DNA of 64,000 nucleotides, from positions 1,426,001 to 1,490,000 of the forward strand of contig CAVYXG010000001.1 in assembly GCA_963772375.1 (NCBI GenBank). Direction: 5' to 3'. Below are positions 7,984 to 14,112 of the stretch, piece by piece. Under the pieces are notes generated by a model. The model was given only the letters and a program-made list of their open reading frames with translations, had not been told where the DNA came from and searched no databases. How positions within the stretch are numbered: the first letter of the stretch is position 1; each line of letters starts with the position of its first letter. Position numbers and translations under genes: made by a program. Origin of the DNA: DATBHM01 sp963772375 (GTDB lineage Bacteria > Actinomycetota > UBA4738 > JACQTL01).

Positions 7984-8717
7984 CACGCCTGCTCCGCGTC
8001 TTCCTGTTCGTCCTCTCGGCCCGTCCGGAACGCGAACGTCCGGAACCCCTCCGCGTACTCCATGCCGGCCACCGCGCCCAGCTCGGCCGCCCGCCTCCGC
8101 ACCCACTCCTCGAACGGCATGTTCTTGACCTGGGACGCGTGCGCCGCCAGCGCCTTGAGCTTCACGTCGATGGTCTCGGTGATGTCGACGTAGGTGTCCG
8201 CCTCCTCGCTCCCCAGCCACAGGTTGGGGACCTCGAACGGCTCGAACCCCTCGTCGAGCAGCTCCGCGAACTGCACCCGCGTCGGCGCGTCGGGCATCAC
8301 AGCGCACAGGGCGGCCTCGCCGACCGCCTTGTGGTCGGGGTGGTTGACGTAGTCGCGGCCCTTGTTCCACACGCGGGAGGGATCGGGCGCGACCAGCACG
8401 TCGGCACGCCGCCGTCTGACCTCCCGCGCGACGGCGCGCCGCAGGTCGAGGTCGCACGCGAGCTCCCCGTCGACGAAGCCGAGGAACGTGAGCGACGTGA
8501 CCCCGAGCACCTCGGCCGCGGCCTCCATCTCACGAGCCCGGATGGGCCGCATGAACTCGCGGTCCTCCCCGGGCGTGTTGGATCCGGCCGAGCCGTCGGT
8601 GGCGCACACGTAGTGCACCTCGGTCCCCTCCCCGGCCCAGCGCGCGACGGTTCCACCGAAGCCGAACTCGGCGTCGTCCGGATGGGCGAACAGGACCAGG
8701 GCGCGCGCGAACTGCAT
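7983..8717 (-). CDS. PIG-L family N-acetylglucosaminyl-type deacetylase
   Basis: A 244-aa zinc hydrolase of the PIG-L/LmbE family. The metal motif AHPDD lies at residues 11-15 and the second motif NHPDHKAVG lies mid-protein. Family members remove acetyl groups from GlcNAc-containing small molecules, such as MshB in mycothiol and Bca in mycothiol-conjugate breakdown; the substrate here cannot be told from sequence. The C-terminal 20 residues are acidic. The start ATG has no clear Shine-Dalgarno but lies nine bases after TAGGCT, consistent with a near-leaderless message. Confidence 0.9.
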   Translation of the reverse strand: MQFARALVLFAHPDDAEFGFGGTVARWAGEGTEVHYVCATDGSAGSNTPGEDREFMRPIRAREMEAAAEVLGVTSLTFLGFVDGELACDLDLRRAVAREVRRRRADVLVAPDPSRVWNKGRDYVNHPDHKAVGEAALCAVMPDAPTRVQFAELLDEGFEPFEVPNLWLGSEEADTYVDITETIDVKLKALAAHASQVKNMPFEEWVRRRAAELGAVAGMEYAEGFRTFAFRTGREDEQEDAEQA

Positions 8718-8726
8718 GTTCGATCC

Positions 8727-8732
8727 AGCCTA
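8727..8732 (-). promoter_or_regulatory. Near-leaderless -10 box (TAGGCT) for the PIG-L/DUF5319 pair
   Basis: TAGGCT on the minus strand, nine bases before the deacetylase ATG. No Shine-Dalgarno sequence lies between them. It would drive the coupled PIG-L and DUF5319 genes. Confidence 0.5.
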
Positions 8733-8770
8733 CCGGATCGTCCCGACACGCCCGATCCGCCACCCGGGCA

Positions 8771-8816
8771 GCCCATCGGGGTCGGGGTCGGGGGGAGTCA
8801 CCCCGACCCGATGGGC
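8771..8816 (-). terminator. Strong hairpin after the PH-like gene
   Basis: The left arm at 8771-8788 and the right arm at 8800-8816 pair over 17 bp with one bulged G, around an 11-base loop. The hairpin begins 7 nt beyond the stop of the minus-strand PH-like gene. No T-run follows, as is common in high-GC actinobacteria, so it may act as an I-shaped terminator or an mRNA 3' stabiliser. Confidence 0.6.
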
Positions 8817-8822
8817 GCCGTC

Positions 8823-9263
8823 CTACGCCCGGAACGAATCCGACTCCGAGTGCTCGGCCGGCCGGGCGGCGATCGCCGCGACCACCGCCTTCCCGTCGTC
8901 CCGCCACAGGCGGTGGACGTTGAACCGCATCTCCTTGCCGGTCGCCGTCCGGTACCGGAACCTGCTCCAGATCGAGTTGTCCATGTCCACGCCCGACAGC
9001 GCCGCCGACCCGATCGGGTCCGCCCACGCCACGCCCTGCGGACGGCCCGTCGACACCGAGCCCTTGATGAACAGCACCCGCCGGTCCGTGACCGCGATGA
9101 AGTAGTTGCGCTGCCCGCTGAACATCCCGAGCAGGCCGCCCAGCAGCCACGGGCTGGCGCCCGACAGCGCGAGCGTCTGCGCCCGAACCTGCTCCCCGGG
9201 CTCGAGGGCCTCCTGAACTGCCTGACCGAACTGCTGCTTGATCTTGTCCTTGCTGATGGCCAT
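8823..9263 (-). CDS. Small bacterial PH-domain-like protein
   Basis: A 146-aa cytosolic protein. After an N-terminal helix (SKDKIKQQFGQAVQEALEPGE) comes a beta-rich domain with NYFIAVTDRRVLFIKGS. This TxxRxxF wording is typical of bacterial PH (bPH) domains, which sense lipids, peptides or partner proteins. The assignment is by fold-like pattern only. The ATG at 9261-9263 is preceded by AAGGAGG, and this start is preferred over an upstream in-frame ATG about 57 nt earlier. It is divergent from the histidine kinase gene. Confidence 0.75.
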   Translation of the reverse strand: MAISKDKIKQQFGQAVQEALEPGEQVRAQTLALSGASPWLLGGLLGMFSGQRNYFIAVTDRRVLFIKGSVSTGRPQGVAWADPIGSAALSGVDMDNSIWSRFRYRTATGKEMRFNVHRLWRDDGKAVVAAIAARPAEHSESDSFRA

Positions 9264-9291
9264 CCGGCCTCCTTCCCCGATCGCGTGCGGC

Positions 9292-9316
9292 AGCCGGGCG
9301 CGGATGGTGCCCGGCT
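9292..9316. repeat. Perfect inverted repeat in the divergent PH-like/histidine kinase gap
   Basis: An 8-bp perfect inverted repeat (AGCCGGGC, 9-base spacer, GCCCGGCT) lies in the 233-nt intergenic region, about 30 nt before the PH-like start on the minus strand. It could be a regulator site or an mRNA leader hairpin. The rest of the gap shows no clear promoter hexamers. Confidence 0.35.
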
Positions 9317-9496
9317 CCAAACGACGGTGCTGCGCGGCGGCCGCCGGTCGCGTCCGGGCCGCACACCGGGTCCGAACCGACGACGCCCGGTCTACGGCCG
9401 GGACCGCGGCTCGGTTTGGTGAAGCTCGTCACCTCGCGGGAGCGGTTCAACCCCCGGGGCCGGACGGTCGATGGAATCAACCGGGAGCACAGGCTC

Positions 9497-11002
9497 ATGT
9501 TCCGGACACGACATCGCCGACGGTGGCACCTCGGCCTGGTGGGCAGGTTCGCCCTGGCCAGCATGGTCGTGTTCGTGCTCATCGCGCTCGCGGTGTCCTT
9601 CATCGCCTCGCGGGAGCTGGCGCGCCAGGCGGAACACTCCGCCGAGTTCCACGCGGAGTACGTGGCCGACCACGTGATGAAGTACGCCCTGCTCGACGTC
9701 CGCCCAGACGGCACCATGTCCACGCCGTTCACCGGCAGGGCGTACCACCGGCTGGACGCGCTCGTCCGGACCCGGATCCTCGAGGCCCCCGTCGAGCGCG
9801 TGAAGGTCTACGCGCCCTCGGGCGTGATCATCTACTCGGACGAACCGCGGCTGGTCGGGATGCGATTCCCGGGCGAGCCCGACGAGAAGACCCTCCGCGG
9901 GGAGACCGTCAGCGAGGTGACCGACCTCGACGAGCGGGAGAATGTCTTCGAACGCTCCCTGGCCAAGCGGCTGTACTCGACCTACCGGCCGATCCACCTG
10001 CACGGCAGCGAGACCGGACGGCCCGACGCGGTCGTCGAGATGTACCAGGACTTCAGCTCGATCTCGGCGGAGGCCGGAGCGTTCTTCCGAAGCCGGCTGT
10101 TCTCGTTCGGGATCGCCCTCGTCGTCCTGTACGTCGCGCTGCTGCCGATCGTGCTGAGCGCGTCGCGGGCGCTCCGCCGCCAGAACATCCAGCTTGAGGA
10201 ACAGGCCCGCCGCCTCGAGCAGCTGCTCGCCACCGAGCAGCAGTCGGTGGCCGAGCTCCGCCGGCTGAACAAGATGCAGAGCGACTTCGCGGCGGTCGCC
10301 TCGCACGAGCTTCGGACGCCACTCACCGCGATCCTCGGCTACGTGAAGACGCTCCGCCGGCCGGAGTTCGAGGGCGATCCCGTCGCCCGCGCGGAGTTCC
10401 TGGGAGCGATCGAACGGCAGTCCGACCGCCTGTTCCGGCTCATCACCAACATGCTCACCGCGGCGAAGGTCGAACACCACGAGGCCGTGCTCGTGCTCGG
10501 ACCGGTGCCGCTCGCCCGGATCATGGAGGAGGTCGCCGAGGGGTTCCACGACTCGGCCGGCCGCCTGGTGGTCCGGATCTCCGAGGATCTCCCGCAGATC
10601 GAGACCGACCGCGTGCTGCTGGGCGAGGTGCTCGCCAACCTCGTGGACAACGCCCTGAAGTACTCGGCCGCCACCACGCAGGTGGTCGTGGGGGCCGGGG
10701 TGGACGGGGCACAGATGGTGATCTCCGTGCAGGACTCCGGCGTGGGGATCGCGCCGGAGGAGCTCGAACGGGTCTTCGACCGCTTCTACCAGAGCGATCA
10801 GTCGGCCACGCGGCGGTTCGGAGGGGTCGGGTTGGGACTCCACCTGGTGCAGGAGTTGGTGCGGACGCTGAGCGGGACCGTGCAGGTGGAGAGCGAGCAC
10901 GGCGTGGGGACGACGTTCTTCGTGCGGCTGCCGATCAGCCATCCCGCATCGTCCACCGGCGGTCGGACAGCGCCGGCACCGCCGGTGCCGGTCGGCCGCT
11001 GA
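9497..11002 (+). CDS. Orphan membrane sensor histidine kinase
   Basis: A 501-aa two-component sensor. TM1 is about residues 13-36, an extracytoplasmic sensing domain covers about 38-198, and TM2 is about 202-223. A coiled coil (RRQNIQLEEQARRLEQ) leads to the HisKA H-box FAAVASHELRTPLTAI with His270. The ATPase domain carries the N box LANLVDNALKYS, G1 DSGVGI, F box FDRFYQ and G2 GVGLGLHL. No response regulator is encoded beside it. The ATG at 9497 follows GGGAG with nine bases between. An in-frame GTG at 9416 would add 27 residues but lacks a Shine-Dalgarno and precedes the natural N-terminus. Confidence 0.93.
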   Translation: MFRTRHRRRWHLGLVGRFALASMVVFVLIALAVSFIASRELARQAEHSAEFHAEYVADHVMKYALLDVRPDGTMSTPFTGRAYHRLDALVRTRILEAPVERVKVYAPSGVIIYSDEPRLVGMRFPGEPDEKTLRGETVSEVTDLDERENVFERSLAKRLYSTYRPIHLHGSETGRPDAVVEMYQDFSSISAEAGAFFRSRLFSFGIALVVLYVALLPIVLSASRALRRQNIQLEEQARRLEQLLATEQQSVAELRRLNKMQSDFAAVASHELRTPLTAILGYVKTLRRPEFEGDPVARAEFLGAIERQSDRLFRLITNMLTAAKVEHHEAVLVLGPVPLARIMEEVAEGFHDSAGRLVVRISEDLPQIETDRVLLGEVLANLVDNALKYSAATTQVVVGAGVDGAQMVISVQDSGVGIAPEELERVFDRFYQSDQSATRRFGGVGLGLHLVQELVRTLSGTVQVESEHGVGTTFFVRLPISHPASSTGGRTAPAPPVPVGR

Positions 11003-11011
11003 GCCGCGGGA

Positions 11012-11632
11012 TCAGATCCGCCAGCGAACGCGCAGCCATGTGCGCCGCCCGCACGACGGGCAGCGCATGAGCGACGGATACCGCTTGACGAACAACAGGT
11101 GGAGCGACGGGATGCCCAGGCGAAGGAGGTCCCCGGCCGTGACAGGCGTCTCGCGGCGGCAGGCCGAGCACTCCACCAGGAACGTCCCGAACAGCGGCTG
11201 TTCGCGGCCGGAGCCGGAGGAGTAGAGGGCGGCCCGGCCGAGCGGGTCGCGTTCGGTGGACCCCGGGTCGGACGCCTCGGCTGCGGCGCTCTCGATCGTG
11301 GGCGGGCCACCCCGGGGGCGGATCCGGTCGAGCCCCACGCGCCCGGCGCCGAGCCGGCGGCGGGTGGACGTACGGGTCACCCGCACGGTGCGGCCGGTCT
11401 CCCCCCGATCCGAGGCCCCGGGATCCCCCGGCGATTCCCCGGGTTCGCTCGGCGCGTCGCCCTCGGGGGGCGTGTCCACCTCGTCGACGTCGAGGACGAT
11501 CTCGTCGTCCTCGTGGCGGGCCCCGGGTTCGGGATCGGCGGCCCCGCCGCCGATCCCGATGTGCTGGAGCGGCTGGGCGCTCCGACGGCCCGAGCGCCGG
11601 CGGCGCCCGCCCTCCGTCTCCCCGGCGCTCAC
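11012..11632 (-). CDS. ParA-coupled protein with C-terminal zinc ribbon
   Basis: A 206-aa protein with a long disordered N-terminal half (Arg-, Glu-, Pro- and Asp-rich), a middle rich in basic residues, and a folded C-terminus. The last 60 residues hold two CxxC knuckles, CSAC and CPSC, separated by a hydrophobic stretch (LLRLGIPSLHLLFVKRYPSL). The GTG start overlaps the parA stop codon by 4 nt (GTGA), so it is translationally coupled. Similar zinc-ribbon proteins sit beside ParA-like genes in other actinobacteria; their role is unknown. There is no ParB-like HTH, so it is not an ordinary ParB. Confidence 0.75.
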   Translation of the reverse strand: MSAGETEGGRRRRSGRRSAQPLQHIGIGGGAADPEPGARHEDDEIVLDVDEVDTPPEGDAPSEPGESPGDPGASDRGETGRTVRVTRTSTRRRLGAGRVGLDRIRPRGGPPTIESAAAEASDPGSTERDPLGRAALYSSGSGREQPLFGTFLVECSACRRETPVTAGDLLRLGIPSLHLLFVKRYPSLMRCPSCGRRTWLRVRWRI

Positions 11633-12381
11633 GACGCGAGCTGCCTCGCCAGGTCGCGGTAGGCGTCGGACCCGGGATGGGAGGGCGCGTACCGCAGGAT
11701 GCTCCGCCCGTCCCGGGGCGCCTCGGCGAACCGGATGCTCTTGCGGATCGGCGGCTCGAGGACCGGGAGTCCGTACCGCGTGCCCACGTCGGCCAGCACC
11801 TCCTTCGCGTGGTTGGTCCGGCCGTCGAACATGGTCGGGAGGATGCCTCGGACCACGAGGCCCCGGTTGGTCAGCCGGCGGACGTCGTCGATGGAGGACA
11901 GGAGCTGGCCCACCCCGCGGTGGGAGAGGGTCTCGCACTGCAGCGGGATGACCACCTCGTTCGCCGCCGTGAGCGCGTTGATCGTGAGCACGCCGAGTGA
12001 GGGCGGGCAGTCGAGCAGCACGAGGTCGTAGTCGCGGAGCTCGTCGAGGATCTGGCGGAGAGCGTACTCGCGGCCGGTCCGCGTCAGCAGATAGGCCTCG
12101 GCGCCGGCGAGGTCGATGTTGGCCGGCAGCAGCGCGAAGTCGTCGTCCGGGACGTCGACCACGGCCTCGGTCGGACCTGCCCGGCCGACCAGCACGTCGT
12201 GCACCGTTGGCTCGAGGTCGTCCGGCTCGAGCCCGAGGCTGAACGTGAGGCAGGCCTGGGGATCGAGGTCGACGGCCAGCACCTTGCGGCCCTGTTCTGC
12301 CAGTGCCGAGGAGAGCGCGGCGACGGTGGTGGTCTTGGCCACCCCGCCCTTCTGGTTGGCGACGGCGATCACGCGGCTCAC
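11629..12381 (-). CDS. ParA/Soj-family ATPase
   Basis: A 250-aa deviant Walker-A ATPase starting SRVIAVANQKGGVAKTTT (Lys11 and Lys16 of KGGVAKTT). Walker A' is LLDCPPSLGVLT, and further conserved blocks are VIPLQCETLSHRGVGQLL and RGILPTMFDGRTNHAKEVL. Such ATPases form ATP-dependent dimers on DNA or membranes and position chromosomes, plasmids or protein complexes. No ParB gene or parS-like repeat lies nearby, so this is probably an accessory positioning ATPase rather than the main chromosome partitioner. I chose the GTG that gives the family N-terminus; a GTG 45 nt upstream is the alternative. Confidence 0.92.
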   Translation of the reverse strand: MSRVIAVANQKGGVAKTTTVAALSSALAEQGRKVLAVDLDPQACLTFSLGLEPDDLEPTVHDVLVGRAGPTEAVVDVPDDDFALLPANIDLAGAEAYLLTRTGREYALRQILDELRDYDLVLLDCPPSLGVLTINALTAANEVVIPLQCETLSHRGVGQLLSSIDDVRRLTNRGLVVRGILPTMFDGRTNHAKEVLADVGTRYGLPVLEPPIRKSIRFAEAPRDGRSILRYAPSHPGSDAYRDLARQLAS

Positions 12382-12432
12382 GGTGCCGGCCGTTCTACCG
12401 CCGGGCGACGGCGGCAGCAACCCCACCGCATG

Positions 12433-12762
12433 TCAGTCCCCCGGGTCGGCGAAGTCGAGCGACGCGAGCGTGGCCTCCGCGCGGTCCAGGACCAGCGTGA
12501 GCCACGCCGGGTCCTGCGGACCGGTCTCGTCGTTCGCGGGATACATGAACGTGTTCAGCGCCTCGGACGAGCCGAGCACGATTCCCCGCGTCGCCAGGTA
12601 GTCCACGATGGCGAACTCCCAGGTGAACAGCGCCGTGCCGTTGCGGTACACATGGACCGAGTACGTAGCGAAGCGGTTGGGGCGGGCGCGGTACAGGACG
12701 TGTGTCTCCCGCCGTTCGGCCCGTTCGAACCCGTGCCCGGCGAGCGTCTCCTCGAAGGTCAC
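12433..12762 (-). CDS. Small uncharacterised alpha/beta protein
   Basis: A 109-aa protein that I do not recognise. It starts MTFEETLAGHGFERAE and contains a run of likely beta strands (THVLYRAR, ATYSVHVYRNGTALFTWEF) followed by helices. There is no signal peptide, membrane segment or cysteine pair. It lies 9 nt before the rmuC stop in the same orientation and 51 nt upstream of parA, so it could be the middle gene of an rmuC-x-parA transcript. The GTG start has only a weak Shine-Dalgarno. Confidence 0.7.
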   Translation of the reverse strand: MTFEETLAGHGFERAERRETHVLYRARPNRFATYSVHVYRNGTALFTWEFAIVDYLATRGIVLGSSEALNTFMYPANDETGPQDPAWLTLVLDRAEATLASLDFADPGD

Positions 12763-12771
12763 CCCGCAACC

Positions 12772-13836
12772 CTACCCGGCGGCGGCAACCCCCCCGATCC
12801 CCGCCCGGACCTCCCGCACGCCGAACGGCAGCGGCTCGATGCCCTCCGCGCCGGCGGACGGCTCGACGACGCCAGCGCCGGCCCGCGCCCGTGCCACCGA
12901 CCCGCGCGCCTTCCCCAGCTGGCTCCTCATCTCGTCGGCGCCGTTCGACAGCATGGTCGCGGCGCGGGCGACCTTGTTCTCCAGCACACCCTCCACGACC
13001 TCGAGCACCGAGCACACCTCGGTCAGGCAGGCCTCCATGTCCCCCGCCGAGCCGAACCGCGCCACCAGGCTGTACAGGAACAGCAGCACCGGAAGCGCCG
13101 ACGAGTAGGGGACGATGACCACGCCGCGGCCAAACGCCTCGGCGTGCGCGCGGCGCAGCACCGCGTAGGCCGCGTCGGGGATGGCGGCTACCGCCACCGG
13201 CGCGGTCAGGGCGGGGTCGAGGTACTGGGCGACCTCGCGGGCCCGCGCGATCACGACGCGTTCGACCTCGCGGACGATGGCCTGCCGCCGGGTGGGATCT
13301 CCTGCCGCCGCCTCGAGGGCCTCCAGCTCGCGGACCGCCGTCCACTTGGAGTCCACCGGCAGCCGCCGCCCGTCCGGCAGGAGCAGCCCGTACTCCACGA
13401 CCTTGCCGTTCACCCGGAAGTCGCTGACCAGCATCCCGGGCGGCAGCTCGGCGAGGTGCTCCCGGAGGACGTTCTCCCCCGCCCGGCCCTTGGACGAGCC
13501 CCCCGCCAGCACCGTGGCCAGCCGTCGGACGACCTCGGCGTGCTCGCCCTCGCGGGCCCGCCGCTCCTGGTCGCGGATGCGGAGCTCGTCCAGGGCGTGC
13601 CGGGCCGCGCGCATCTCGGCGGCGAGGCGTTCCTCGCCGGCGTCGCGAACGCGGGCGCCGTCCGCCAGCCGCCGGATCTCCGCCGACTGGGCCTCGATCC
13701 GGGCCTCGAGCGCGGACGCGGCGAGCACGCCCTCGTGCGCGTGCCGGCCGCGCGCCGCACGCTGCCGCAGCGCGAGCACGAACCCGGCCGCGAGGCCGGC
13801 GCCGAGCCCGATCAGCGCGATCCCGATCTGCTGCAT
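12772..13836 (-). CDS. rmuC: RmuC family DNA recombination protein
   Basis: A 354-aa RmuC-like protein. An N-terminal membrane anchor (IGIALIGLGAGLAAGFVLAL) leads to a coiled coil of about 80 residues, then the nuclease-like RmuC domain with KGRAGENVLREHLAELP, VEYGLLLPDGRRLPVDSKW and YLDPALTAPVAVAAIPDAAY. RmuC limits inversion at short inverted repeats and is linked to repair of stalled or broken replication intermediates. It is shorter than the E. coli protein, mainly in the coiled coil. The ATG follows AGGAGG, six bases away. Confidence 0.9.
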   Translation of the reverse strand: MQQIGIALIGLGAGLAAGFVLALRQRAARGRHAHEGVLAASALEARIEAQSAEIRRLADGARVRDAGEERLAAEMRAARHALDELRIRDQERRAREGEHAEVVRRLATVLAGGSSKGRAGENVLREHLAELPPGMLVSDFRVNGKVVEYGLLLPDGRRLPVDSKWTAVRELEALEAAAGDPTRRQAIVREVERVVIARAREVAQYLDPALTAPVAVAAIPDAAYAVLRRAHAEAFGRGVVIVPYSSALPVLLFLYSLVARFGSAGDMEACLTEVCSVLEVVEGVLENKVARAATMLSNGADEMRSQLGKARGSVARARAGAGVVEPSAGAEGIEPLPFGVREVRAGIGGVAAAG

Positions 13837-13948
13837 CGTTCCTCCTCGAAGGGGCTCCTCGAAGGGCCGAATTGCATCGTGACACGAGGGTCCGACACGA
13901 AGGGAGGAGGCGACGACTCGAACCGTGGAACGGCGAACCGGCTGCGTG

Positions 13949-13954
13949 TAGCCT
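13949..13954 (+). promoter_or_regulatory. Putative -10 box (TAGCCT) upstream of the LPG-synthase-like gene
   Basis: TAGCCT in the divergent rmuC gap. Six bases later lies ATC rather than a standard start codon, and it is not in the reading frame of the downstream gene. If active, the promoter would give a leader of about 150 nt before GTG 14113. The 276-nt gap also contains a short direct repeat of CTCCTCGAAGGG near the rmuC start. Confidence 0.35.
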
Positions 13955-14112
13955 GCGCCCATCGCGGCGAGCGCCCGTCCGTCCACTCGCCGCCCGGCGC
14001 GGAACGGGAGCGGATCGAGACGGCCACGGACACCGGGGCGAAGGGCAAGGCCGCCGCCCAGTCGGGCGCCTCCCGGTTCGACCCCCGCACGTGGCGGGCG
14101 GCCGACATCCGG

